A DNA stretch of 52,839 bases, taken from positions 1 to 52,839 of the forward strand of contig NZ_RIAV01000020.1 of the NCBI RefSeq assembly GCF_003852715.1. The letters run 5' to 3'. The notes beneath the pieces were generated by a model. The model was not told where the DNA came from. It saw only the letters and a program-made list of their open reading frames with translations, and searched no databases. This DNA comes from Ectobacillus antri (GTDB lineage Bacteria; Bacillota; Bacilli; Bacillales; Bacillaceae_G). Shown piece by piece: positions 7,980 through 15,380 of this stretch (positions are counted from its first letter, which is position 1; every line of letters starts with the position of its first letter). Made by a program: the position numbers and the translations under genes.

Positions 7980-8837
7980 CTATCGACGGAGCCGAACCAC
8001 TTCTTCTCTTGTTTCTGTAAACTTATCTAACACGTTTTTACCAATGCGGTGAAACATCGCTAAGTATAAGGTATCAATAATGTTAAGCTGTGTCATCCGC
8101 GAGGCAATACTGCCAATACGGTGATCCTGCTCTACATCCGGTGTACATAACTTAATGTCCGCTTCTTTATAAAGCGGTGAAGAAGGATCTAATTTTGTAA
8201 TCGCTAAAATCGTAGCACCTCTTTTTTTGGCAAACCTGGCTACTTCTAAAATATCCTTTGTTCTACCTGAAGTAGAGATAACAACTAAAATGTCTCCTGA
8301 TTTTAAGTTAGCCGCTAGGGGCAACATCGTATGAAAGTCTAAAGAAGTTAACGAGGTATAACCAAGCTTGGTAAATTTGTAAGCCGCATCTATGGCGGAG
8401 ACAGCAGAACCGCCAACAGCATAAAATAGTAACTTTTCTGCTTGTAAAAGCGTAGCTACCGCTTTATCTAACTCCTTCTTATCAACCGTTGTTAACGTTG
8501 CTTCAACAGCTGCCTTGTTCACATATGTTACCTTATTAAATAGCTCAAACGGCTCATCCTTTGTTTCCGTAACAGAAAAATCATTAATATTAAATTCAGC
8601 TACTGTCAAATCTCGAACAAGTGCTAATTTAAAGGACTTAAAACTTCCAATCCCAATTGTTTTACAAAAGCGAACCACACTCGCCTCACTAGAACCTGTA
8701 TTTGCCGAAATATCCTTTGTCGTTAAATTAGGTACAATTTCTGCATTTTCTAATATATAAACAGCAATCTTTTTTTCGGCTGGTGAAAAACGATCCATGT
8801 AATTTTCAATCTTAGATAAAATTGTTAAATGTTTCAA
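7980..8837 (-). CDS. murR: RpiR-family (MurR-like) transcriptional regulator
   Basis: A 285-residue protein with an N-terminal helix-turn-helix (about 1-77, including TTKDISANTGSSEASVVRFC) and a C-terminal SIS sugar-phosphate-binding domain (about 110-250, with AVGGSAVSA and VVISTSGRTKD). The family senses phosphosugars, and MurNAc-6-phosphate is the likely effector from the neighbours. It starts with TTG at 8837 behind AAGGAGG with 6-bp spacing. The palindrome upstream of murQ is a plausible target. The gene lies upstream of the remaining mur genes but is separated from them by a terminator and about 450 bp. Confidence 0.8.
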   Translation of the reverse strand: MKHLTILSKIENYMDRFSPAEKKIAVYILENAEIVPNLTTKDISANTGSSEASVVRFCKTIGIGSFKSFKLALVRDLTVAEFNINDFSVTETKDEPFELFNKVTYVNKAAVEATLTTVDKKELDKAVATLLQAEKLLFYAVGGSAVSAIDAAYKFTKLGYTSLTSLDFHTMLPLAANLKSGDILVVISTSGRTKDILEVARFAKKRGATILAITKLDPSSPLYKEADIKLCTPDVEQDHRIGSIASRMTQLNIIDTLYLAMFHRIGKNVLDKFTETREEVVRLRR

Positions 8838-9150
8838 GTTGATCCTCCTTATATATCCTCTCCTTGCATTGTACTACATAACGTATTACATACAAATCTG
8901 TTTATATAAGAAACGAACAAAAACTATATAAGTACAAATACAAAACAATATTCTTTTTTTGATAAGAGGGCAAGATAAATGATATGCGGTTGCAGTTAGT
9001 GTTTAAGGGACGCTCACATACTAGTCAAGATCATATTATTCTAACGAAATATTATGCGCCTTCACTTCTCTTGCAATTTATAATGAACTTTACTTATGGG
9101 AAAATATGTATCTTATAGATAGCATAATTTCAACATTATACTTATAAGAA
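8838..9150. other. Intergenic stretch with nothing recognisable
   Basis: About 310 bp of AT-rich DNA between the regulator start and the terC terminator. I see no ORF with a ribosome site, no strong hairpin and no repeat. Confidence 0.5.
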
Positions 9151-9171
9151 AAAGCCGCGTTACGCGGCTTT
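9151..9171 (-). terminator. Terminator of the terC operon
   Basis: AAAGCCGCG, loop TTA, CGCGGCTTT, followed on the minus strand by TTCTTATAAG. It overlaps the terC stop codon. Confidence 0.8.
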
Positions 9172-9872
9172 TAGCTGGAATGTTGCTTTTGAATTGGCTG
9201 CTCTTCATGATGATTAATTTGTTTCTTCTTTTTCATCGTCCCAAGAATTACTACTGCAGCAACCACAATAATTTCAAATCCATATTTGATAACAGGATTT
9301 GCAAAGTATGTTGCAACGAATGGCTCTTTCACGATCATTTTTGTAGCTGTCCATGCTAATACAGCAGCACCAAACGTAATAATGATTGGGTATCTATCAA
9401 CAAACTTTAAAATAATTGTACTGCCCCATACAACGATTGGAATAGAGATAAGTAAACCCAGCACAACAAGCAAGAAACTTCCGTGTGCCGCACCCGCAAC
9501 CGCCAATACGTTATCCAGCCCCATCAAGGCGTCTGCAATAATGATGGTACGAATGGCTGCCCACATACTATTGCCAGATTGTACATTGTGTTCCTTTTCA
9601 TCCACAAGCAACTTATATGCAATCCAAACAAGCAAGATACCGCCGACAAGCAATAAGCCTGGAATTTTTAATAACCAAACTACCGCTAGTGTGGCAACCG
9701 CACGGATGACAATCGCACCGACAGTACCCCAAATAATAACTTTCTTTTGCTGATCCTTTGGCAAGTTTCTTGCCGCAAGACCGATTACAATGGCATTATC
9801 TCCCGCTAACACTAGATCAATGATAATAATTGACAGTAACGCTGTAAAAAATTCCGCAGAAAACAGTTCCAT
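9171..9872 (-). CDS. TerC family membrane protein, probable Mn2+ exporter
   Basis: A 233-residue integral membrane protein with about seven hydrophobic segments. It carries the TerC signatures DLVLAGDNAIVIGLA and ADALMGLDNVLAVAGA, whose acidic residues are thought to bind metal. In B. subtilis the TerC proteins MeeY and MeeF export manganese, partly to metallate secreted enzymes. I chose ATG at 9872 because GGGGGA lies 9 bp upstream; a start seven codons earlier lacks a ribosome site. It is the last gene of a three-gene unit behind a Mn2+ riboswitch, which supports a manganese role. Confidence 0.85.
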   Translation of the reverse strand: MELFSAEFFTALLSIIIIDLVLAGDNAIVIGLAARNLPKDQQKKVIIWGTVGAIVIRAVATLAVVWLLKIPGLLLVGGILLVWIAYKLLVDEKEHNVQSGNSMWAAIRTIIIADALMGLDNVLAVAGAAHGSFLLVVLGLLISIPIVVWGSTIILKFVDRYPIIITFGAAVLAWTATKMIVKEPFVATYFANPVIKYGFEIIVVAAVVILGTMKKKKQINHHEEQPIQKQHSS

Positions 9873-9961
9873 GTGTAATTCCCCCTTGTACATAATTTTT
9901 GCGAATCGGCTGTAGATTATCGCCGTTCTTTTTTTCCAATGTTATATCTAAAAGGAATATA

Positions 9962-10564
9962 TTAAAATTCCTGAGCTTTTTTTGCCTTGATATAGCGACT
10001 TACTGACATAATAAGTACAATTCCGATAATAATAATACCAATCGGTAATAAGTACTCTTTTGCTACTTCCCCAGCCATCTGCCAATGTTCACCAAGCTTC
10101 ATACCTAAGTAGATATACAATGCTGTAACCGGCAGCATGGCTAAAAATGTATAAATAGAAAATTGCCATACATTCATTTTGGCGACGCCGCAAGGAATTG
10201 ATATCAATGTGCGAATACCAGGTACAAAGCGACCTAAAAATGCGACAGCTGGGCCATGCTTTTCGAAGAAAGCTTCTGCTTTTTCTAATTCTTTTTCTTT
10301 AACGAAAAAATACTTACCGTATTTTTTAATGAGTGGACGACCACCATAATACCCAAGTGCATACAGTGTGAGTGGCCCGGTGGTTCCACCAATCGTACCT
10401 GCAATAACAGCGCCAATAAGATTCATATCGCCTTGATAGACCCAATAACCGACAAGCGGCAATACAAGCTCTGCTGGTACAAATTCAAATGTTAACGCAA
10501 GCACAATACCTGCATAAGAAAATTGTTTAAAAAACTCAATAAAAGACAATATTAATTGCTCCAC
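9962..10564 (-). CDS. DedA family membrane protein
   Basis: A 200-residue membrane protein with the DedA/SNARE-associated domain: EFVPAELVLPLVGY near residue 30, the F.GR.VPG.R motif as FLGRFVPGIRTLISIPCG near 105-125, and about five membrane segments. DedA proteins include lipid scramblases for undecaprenyl phosphate and phosphatidylethanolamine and need the proton motive force. It starts with GTG at 10564 behind GAGGTGAGG. It lies 13 bp after the DUF1232 gene and about 90 bp before terC, so it is probably part of the Mn2+-responsive operon. Confidence 0.85.
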   Translation of the reverse strand: MEQLILSFIEFFKQFSYAGIVLALTFEFVPAELVLPLVGYWVYQGDMNLIGAVIAGTIGGTTGPLTLYALGYYGGRPLIKKYGKYFFVKEKELEKAEAFFEKHGPAVAFLGRFVPGIRTLISIPCGVAKMNVWQFSIYTFLAMLPVTALYIYLGMKLGEHWQMAGEVAKEYLLPIGIIIIGIVLIMSVSRYIKAKKAQEF

Positions 10565-10577
10565 TACCTCACCTCAA

Positions 10578-10850
10578 TTACATATCATATCTTTCACGCA
10601 TCGCCGGCGGTGCCATTTTGACAACATATTGCATTACAAACATAAACACCGTCACATCGTCGAGAATGCCGAAAAATACAAGAAAATCAGGAATCAAATC
10701 CAGCGGCAACACCATATACAAGCCAAACAAACCGGCAGAAATTAGCTTTTTTGACATCGGAACTTCTTTAGAAATAAAGAACTCTTTTAAAAATGGAATA
10801 AATTTGCGAATGTTGAAAATAAAGCGAAACCTTTTCCATAGCTTTCTCAT
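10578..10850 (-). CDS. DUF1232 (YkvA-like) small membrane protein
   Basis: A 90-residue protein with the DUF1232 core: KLISAGLFGLYMVLPLDLIPDF followed by FFGILDDVTVFMFVMQYV. The ILDD and P.D.IPD motifs are typical of YkvA. There are two hydrophobic segments. ATG at 10850 is preceded by AGGAGG with suitable spacing; an upstream in-frame start would run into the attenuator. Molecular function is unknown. It is the first gene after the manganese riboswitch, which suggests a link with membrane metal or cation homeostasis. Confidence 0.8.
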   Translation of the reverse strand: MRKLWKRFRFIFNIRKFIPFLKEFFISKEVPMSKKLISAGLFGLYMVLPLDLIPDFLVFFGILDDVTVFMFVMQYVVKMAPPAMRERYDM

Positions 10851-10881
10851 TATTATTCCTCCTGACACACACGAAAATAAC

Positions 10882-10911
10882 AAAAAGGACCTGGCCACAG
10901 GCGCAGGTCCT
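10882..10911 (-). terminator. Expression-platform terminator of the Mn2+ riboswitch
   Basis: On the minus strand AGGACCTG and CAGGTCCT form the stem, followed by TTTTTG. An alternative pairing of GGTC in the upstream 3' arm with GACC of this stem is possible, giving an antiterminator. Confidence 0.75.
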
Positions 10912-10920
10912 AAAATATAC

Positions 10921-11040
10921 AGACCTTTACCGCCTTATTAGATGGTAAAGGTCTCGCTAACAACTCGAAAGTCGCCAACAAAGCCGAGAGATGTTGCATC
11001 TCTGAAATGACGACTTTGCTGTTAAAGCTACTCCCCTTTA
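10921..11040 (-). promoter_or_regulatory. yybP-ykoY manganese riboswitch
   Basis: The minus strand reads TAAAGGGGAGTAGC at the 5' end and GCGAGACCTTTA at the 3' end, the signature of the yybP-ykoY Mn2+ aptamer; TAAAGG pairs with CCTTTA to close P1. Directly downstream AGACCTTTACC (10954-10944) can instead pair with GGTAAAGGTCT (10931-10921). If Mn2+ stabilises P1, this hairpin is lost and GGTC is free to pair with the terminator arm, giving an ON switch. The downstream TerC gene fits known manganese riboswitch regulons. Confidence 0.9.
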
Positions 11041-11064
11041 AGGGTATTTAACTCATATGTTACT

Positions 11065-11093
11065 ATCATAATGAGTTTTTATGGCAACGTCAA
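11065..11093 (-). promoter_or_regulatory. SigA-type promoter of the Mn2+ riboswitch transcript
   Basis: Minus strand TTGACG (11093-11088), a 17-bp spacer and TATGAT (11070-11065), just upstream of the aptamer. Confidence 0.65.
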
Positions 11094-11360
11094 TTATTTT
11101 GTATAATCTGACTTTTCTTAATTACTGCATGTACTACTTTATTTTTTCGATTTTTTCTTTCCATCTGCACACGGTCTACTTGTATATCCGCAATATGTAT
11201 TAACTTTCTACAAAGATTTAGAAATACGGTAGATAATATACAATTGAAAAAACTATATCAAAATCTGCAAAAAGATAGGTTCCGATGACCAATGGGTGAC
11301 GAGAAGGGTGAAATGCTCTCACTTAGGGGCGCATAAATGGTTTTTATAAAACACATTTTT
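11094..11360. other. Intergenic stretch with nothing assigned
   Basis: About 270 bp between the Mn2+ operon promoter and the permease terminator. It contains a GC-richer patch near 11280-11335 that I cannot assign, and no supported ORF. Confidence 0.4.
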
Positions 11361-11402
11361 CTGCAAAATCCCCCTTGCCCATAGACAAGGGGGATTTTGC
11401 AG
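11361..11402 (-). terminator. Terminator after the amino-acid permease
   Basis: A perfect 17-bp inverted repeat, CTGCAAAATCCCCCTTG and its complement, with an 8-base loop. The GGGGGATTTT part resembles a strong intrinsic terminator. Confidence 0.7.
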
Positions 11403-11424
11403 GTATGAATTCGATAAGTGATTT

Positions 11425-12789
11425 CTAAGCCGTTTTTCGTGGATTTGATTTGTCGCCCTGTTGATGTTTGCTTTTAATAAAAGCACATATGATTAGCACT
11501 CCCAATGTTGTAAAACAAACAACAGTTCCAATCGAAACCCCATTACTGAACGTGGAGCCAAGAAAAATGATCACCAGTCCAACAATGCCGATAATCGTTG
11601 TGGCCGGAAATAATCGCATTTTGAAAGCTGGGATATTTGTGTAAGTCGGACGCAGCTTCAATTGCGCCGCACAAATGCTCAACCAAAGCAACAGCATAGT
11701 GAATCCAGGAATTGTCATCATGGTTCCGATAATGCTCTCTGGAGCAAAGTATGCTAGTCCCGCACCGATTAATAATAACATACCATTCACACCTATAGCT
11801 GCGATTGGCGTACCTGTTCCGCTTACTTTCTTGAACAGTATAGGCGCTTCTCCTTTTTCAGCCAAGGCGAACATCGTTCTTGAAGTCGCGAAAATCCCTG
11901 AGTTGGCAGCCGAAAGCACCGCCGTCAGTAAAATGAAATTCATGATATGAGCGACGCCGGGAATACCAATCGCATCCATTACTTGTATGAACGGGCTTTC
12001 ATTCCCCGCAACTTGATTCCATGGTATTAATCCAGCGATGATCGTGATCGGTAGAATGTAAAACAAAATAACACGTACAACTACTCCTTTAATTACTTTT
12101 GGCAGCACTTTTTCAACATCTTTCGTCTCGGATATTGCTACCCCGATCAGCTCAGATCCCCCAAACGAAAACATTACAATGAAACAAGCGCTGAACACAC
12201 CATGTAGACCATTCGGGAAAAAGCCGCCATGTCCAAGCAAATGTTCAGTAGGTGTCGCTGGCGCGAAGCTTGTGAAGCCCAGTAATACAGCCCCGCCCAA
12301 AAAAATGAACAATACAAGCGCGATAATCTTGATGCTCGCAAACCAAAATTCCATCTCTCCGTAGAATTTCACTTGGAAACTATTGATTCCTATAATTAAA
12401 AGAGCACAAAGGGCACTTAATAACCAAAGTGGAACAGCGGGAAACCAAAATTGTAAAAAGGATCCAGCAGCCAATATTTCCACAATCGTGACAAGCGTCC
12501 AGTTCACCCAGTATAACCAGCCGACAACAAACGACACACGAAATCCGAACGCTTTGTGAACCAGATGCTGTACATTATGCTGCGGGTACACGACAGCCAT
12601 CTCCGCTAAAGCCACCATAACGATCATCAATAAGACCCCGCCCAACAAGTATGAGATGATGACACCAGGACCGGCCACCGCCAGCGTATCTCCGCTTCCT
12701 TTGAAAATACCGGTACCGATCATGCCGGCCAATGCCAAGAATTGAACGTGTCTAGGCAATAGTTCTTTCTTCAATCCATTTTGATTCAT
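11425..12789 (-). CDS. APC-family amino-acid permease, YvbW-like
   Basis: A 454-residue transporter with about twelve membrane segments. The N-terminus GLKKELLPRHVQFLALAGMIGTGIF carries the GMIGTGIF motif of the amino-acid transporter (RocE/GabP/AroP-like) branch. ATG at 12789 overlaps the stop of a 26-codon ORF (ATGA) and has GAGGAAA upstream. Two tandem T-box leaders precede it, so expression should rise when a specific tRNA is uncharged. My reading of the specifier loop is UAC, suggesting tyrosine uptake; UUA (leucine) is the alternative frame. Substrate is inferred from the leaders, not from the transporter sequence. Confidence 0.82.
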   Translation of the reverse strand: MNQNGLKKELLPRHVQFLALAGMIGTGIFKGSGDTLAVAGPGVIISYLLGGVLLMIVMVALAEMAVVYPQHNVQHLVHKAFGFRVSFVVGWLYWVNWTLVTIVEILAAGSFLQFWFPAVPLWLLSALCALLIIGINSFQVKFYGEMEFWFASIKIIALVLFIFLGGAVLLGFTSFAPATPTEHLLGHGGFFPNGLHGVFSACFIVMFSFGGSELIGVAISETKDVEKVLPKVIKGVVVRVILFYILPITIIAGLIPWNQVAGNESPFIQVMDAIGIPGVAHIMNFILLTAVLSAANSGIFATSRTMFALAEKGEAPILFKKVSGTGTPIAAIGVNGMLLLIGAGLAYFAPESIIGTMMTIPGFTMLLLWLSICAAQLKLRPTYTNIPAFKMRLFPATTIIGIVGLVIIFLGSTFSNGVSIGTVVCFTTLGVLIICAFIKSKHQQGDKSNPRKTA

Positions 12790-12866
12790 TCTAGTTTCCT
12801 CTTTTCATTTCTAGTTTTTTTCATAAGATCTGTAAATATATTTCTATAATAATAGCCATCTTCCAT
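12786..12866 (-). CDS. 26-residue ORF with three consecutive Tyr codons, coupled to the permease
   Basis: ATG at 12866 is preceded by AAAGGAGG and TGA overlaps the permease ATG by 4 bp. The product starts MEDGYYYRNIFTDLMKK and ends KRKLE. The three adjacent Tyr codons (all TAT) at positions 5-7 recall amino-acid-rich leader peptides. Because it lies downstream of both T-box terminators and its translation ends at the permease start, it could couple permease translation to Tyr supply. This is inference; no hairpin that would hide the permease start was obvious. It could also simply be a small coupled protein. Confidence 0.5.
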   Translation of the reverse strand: MEDGYYYRNIFTDLMKKTRNEKRKLE

Positions 12867-12951
12867 GACCATCCCTCCTTTCATGCCACCTAAGCATCGC
12901 TGTGTACCTAATGAAGTGAGTCAAACATTAAGCATCAATATGAACGAAAAT

Positions 12952-13192
12952 AAAAAGTCCCCACTGATGTTAATCAGTAGGGACGAATTTATACGCGGTA
13001 CCACCCTAATTATCGACACAATTAGTATGTCGATCACTTCATTGGTCATAACGGCTCTTCACCGTCTTCCCCTTGCCTAAGCTTGAAGAAGAAGCTCCTG
13101 GATTGTAATTCATGCAGTTCTATGTACTGACTTGCACCATCCGTCAGCTCTCTGTAACAGTGAGAACATACACTACTGTATTCCATTCATTG
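12952..13192 (-). promoter_or_regulatory. T-box leader, gene-proximal copy (probably tRNA-Tyr)
   Basis: Minus strand AGGGTGGTACCGCG is the T-box antiterminator sequence, and GTCCCTACTGAT/ATCAGTGGGGAC followed by TTTTTA is the terminator. Stem I contains AGAGAGCTGACGGATGG and the specifier-loop signature AGTA...GAA. After GAA the bases are T-TAC-A. By the GAA-N-codon-purine layout seen in glyQS, the specifier is UAC (Tyr). The variable T-box base (U) predicts a discriminator A, which fits tRNA-Tyr. The copy is about 98% identical to the one upstream. Confidence 0.85.
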
Positions 13193-13224
13193 CCTATCAT
13201 CAATATAGTTTCATTGAAAAACAC

Positions 13225-13465
13225 AAAAAGTCCCTACTGATGTTAATCAGTAGGGACGAATTTATACGCGGTACCACCCTAATTATCGACACAATTAGTA
13301 TGTCGATCACTTCATTGGTCATAACGGCTCTTCACCGTCTTCCCCTTGCCTAGGCTTGAAGAAGAAGCTCCTGGATCGTAATTCATGCGGTTCTATGTAC
13401 TGACTTGCACCATCCGTCAGCTCTCTGTAACAGTGAGAACGTACACTACTGTATTCCATTCATTG
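13225..13465 (-). promoter_or_regulatory. T-box leader, promoter-proximal copy (probably tRNA-Tyr)
   Basis: A second complete T-box displaced by exactly 273 bp from the first, with its own T-box sequence, antiterminator and terminator (stem from GTCCC at about 13231). I count five differences over about 240 bp, all transitions. The specifier region reads GAA-T-TAC-G. With two copies in series, both must be switched on by uncharged tRNA before the permease is reached, which should give a tighter or steeper response. Confidence 0.85.
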
Positions 13466-13499
13466 CTTATATTAATGCTTATATTAATGCTTATATTAA
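13464..13499 (-). repeat. Three tandem copies of a 12-bp unit at the leader 5' end
   Basis: TGCTTATATTAA is repeated three times without interruption, from just inside the predicted transcript start to the first T-box. It may be a slippage product. Confidence 0.9.
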
Positions 13500-13509
13500 T
13501 TATTTACCA

Positions 13510-13538
13510 ATATTAAAGTAGACACATATAAAAGTCAA
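13510..13538 (-). promoter_or_regulatory. SigA-type promoter of the tandem T-box transcript
   Basis: Minus strand TTGACT (13538-13533), a 17-bp spacer and TAATAT (13515-13510), directly upstream of the first T-box. Confidence 0.65.
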
Positions 13539-13868
13539 GTTTTTTTGCTCTTACATGAATCATATTCTCCCCCACATGATCGCCTGCCCAGGCAACCCTT
13601 CGTCCATCATTTCGCTTTGTATTAAACAACTTGATACAATACAACACTTCCTCCGGTATATGCTGTATTGACATTACATTCTGCTAACAAACCTGAATTT
13701 ACTAGCTTCCAGCCATTTGTAGTAAATTTAGTGCTGTGATATCTTCTTCGTTAAGCAACAATTATCTTTTATTCATGTAAGCAGTTAATACTTAGGAAAG
13801 ATTATTCACTTCTTGACTTAATAGGTATAAATCACTTGCTCCATGATGTTTCATCATAATTAAACAAA
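13539..13868. other. Intergenic stretch with nothing recognisable
   Basis: About 330 bp between the permease promoter and the next terminator. No supported ORF, hairpin or repeat was found. Confidence 0.5.
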
Positions 13869-13902
13869 AACGTATCACTAGCAGCGCAGCTAGTGATACG
13901 TT
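13869..13902 (-). terminator. Terminator of the YfhP-like gene
   Basis: AACGTATCACTAGC and its complement form a 14-bp perfect stem with a 6-base loop, followed on the minus strand by TTTGTTTAATT. Confidence 0.8.
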
Positions 13903-13932
13903 ATCTTACAGCAAACTTAGTTTTATAGTACT

Positions 13933-14817
13933 TCATTCATTCTTAACTTTTCCGTTCTTCTCCATGTACTCAAACAAAAACGATTGACCATTCCTGTAAA
14001 AACGCGGATCATAAATACCCAACTGACGTTCGTCATCAACAATAACAACGAACGGCGCCCATTCGTATAATGTTTTCGCTTCTGGTACAGTGCGGAACAG
14101 CCTGTTTAAATCTGCATCTTCTTTAGAAATGAGCGTAGCTTGCACATGTGACGCACTTAGTAAGCTGTCATCAATGAGATCTACGTTCACTCCATTCTTT
14201 CCAATCACTGTATAGTGCCAAGGTATAAAGCTAGCCGACAAAGCTACCTGCTCATACCGTTCTGTATACTTTTCATACAAGATATATCCTTGTGCAGACT
14301 GTACAAGCACATGAAGAGCTATACCAGCAAACGCCCAGCGGTAAATAACAGGTGCGGCATTCTTTCTTTTTCTCGCAATGAGATAGGCAACCAGCAAAAT
14401 TCCCCAGAACACAACGTCCACAATCGGAATTGTCCCAAACGTCACACGCATCTGAGAAAACGGTTCAAAATAGCCAGTGCCCCAAGCATTAAATAAATCG
14501 CTGGTGCTATGAATGAATACAGCGAGTAAAGCTAACCAAAAGAGACGCTGACTTTTGACACGAAATAAAAGACTGCTAAGCGCATAAAACAGCAGTGCCC
14601 AAAGCGGCATCAGAAAAATGGAGTGCGTAATGCCGCGATGCCACATTTGATACAGCCCCTGTGTATCCCAAAGCTGAGAAATGACATCAATGTCTGGAAT
14701 CTGACTTGCGCCAATTGCAGTAAACAAATAGGCGCGTTTCTCGTGTTTAGTCATATGGTCCTTACGGATCGTCCCATACAGACCGAGACCAAATAATGTG
14801 TGCGTAATTGTATCCAT
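13933..14817 (-). CDS. YdjM/YfhP-family membrane-bound metal-dependent hydrolase-like protein
   Basis: A 294-residue membrane protein. The N-terminus MDTITHTLFGLGLYG has the THT..G motif, and ASQIPDIDVI and WHRGITHS supply the Asp and His residues conserved in the family. Four or five membrane segments follow (about 60-185), then a soluble C-terminal domain. The family is called a membrane-bound metal hydrolase, but no reaction is established. I chose ATG at 14817 because AAGGAGA lies 5-6 bp upstream; a start six codons earlier has none. It has a strong terminator and appears monocistronic. Confidence 0.78.
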   Translation of the reverse strand: MDTITHTLFGLGLYGTIRKDHMTKHEKRAYLFTAIGASQIPDIDVISQLWDTQGLYQMWHRGITHSIFLMPLWALLFYALSSLLFRVKSQRLFWLALLAVFIHSTSDLFNAWGTGYFEPFSQMRVTFGTIPIVDVVFWGILLVAYLIARKRKNAAPVIYRWAFAGIALHVLVQSAQGYILYEKYTERYEQVALSASFIPWHYTVIGKNGVNVDLIDDSLLSASHVQATLISKEDADLNRLFRTVPEAKTLYEWAPFVVIVDDERQLGIYDPRFYRNGQSFLFEYMEKNGKVKNE

Positions 14818-14954
14818 ACAAGTCTCCTTCTGCATTGTTTTTCTACTTGTAAAGTATCATAGATGAACTGAATAGTATATGGAAAAGCTTTGATGATAAT
14901 ATGATACTGCGTTCAAAATTTGATATTGCTTGGAAAATAAGATACATCTCATGT

Positions 14955-15092
14955 AAAAGATAGGCTGTGTTAAAGCATAATGTTGATCATTTGCACTTGT
15001 TGATGGGAGTAAAAAGGGCGTGCAGGCTTACTACCTGACCACTCGTGAACAGCAAACGCCCGTACAACGAACTTTAACAAAGCCAAAAGATA
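14955..15092. mobile_element. 122-bp MITE-like insertion with 8-bp target duplications
   Basis: The element at 14963-15084 begins GGCTGTGTTAAAG and ends CTTTAACAAAGCC, a terminal inverted repeat with 12 of 13 matches. It is flanked on both sides by AAAAGATA (14955-14962 and 15085-15092). An internal GGGCGT/ACGCCC pair adds to its fold. It encodes nothing. This fits a non-autonomous element moved by an IS transposase acting in trans; the 8-bp duplication narrows the family but I cannot name it. Confidence 0.8.
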
Positions 15093-15113
15093 GGAAATTT
15101 CTGTCGCCTCAAA

Positions 15114-15140
15114 GAAACCAATTACCCTTGTGAATCGTCT
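15114..15140 (+). promoter_or_regulatory. ECF sigma-type promoter
   Basis: GAAACC (15114-15119), a 16-bp spacer and CGTCT (15136-15140). This matches the GAAAC-N16-CGTC promoters that extracytoplasmic-function sigma factors use for self-activation. It lies about 25 bp before the sigma remnant, just beyond the MITE-like insertion. Confidence 0.65.
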
Positions 15141-15164
15141 AAGTATATAGAAAGGGGCTTAAAA

Positions 15165-15380
15165 ATGGAGGAAATTATAATAGATATACACATGTCCGAT
15201 AACTATGAAACTATTATTAGTCAGGCAATGGATTTATATGGACAAGCCTTACTGGAATTGGTGTATTCATACACACCAAATCGGGATCTTGCAGAGGATT
15301 TAACACAGGAGATCTTTATCAAATGCTATCAAAAGCTGCATCAATATAATGGAAAGGCCAAGTTGGAGAGTTCATTTTAG
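15165..15380 (+). pseudogene. Truncated ECF sigma factor (region 2 fragment)
   Basis: The 71-codon ORF contains only the start of sigma-70 region 2: DLYGQALLELVYSYTPNRDLAEDLTQEIFIK in two stretches, then QYNGKAKLESSF and a stop. Full ECF sigma factors are about 160-190 residues; region 2.3-2.4 and region 4, needed for promoter binding, are missing. ATG at 15165 follows AAAGGGG, and an ECF-type promoter lies upstream. The break leads straight into an ftsW/rodA-type fragment, so one deletion probably removed the rest of the sigma gene, any anti-sigma gene and most of the next gene. Confidence 0.8.

Noticed and set aside
7820-8020. Plus-strand open frame of 66 codons across the mur terminator
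   Set aside because: It has no ribosome site, runs through the terminator region and overlaps the regulator gene on the other strand; its composition is not protein-like.
12865-13353. Plus-strand open frames inside the two T-boxes (71 and 73 codons)
   Set aside because: They are antisense readings of the duplicated leader RNA; the identical C-terminal halves simply reflect the repeated T-box.
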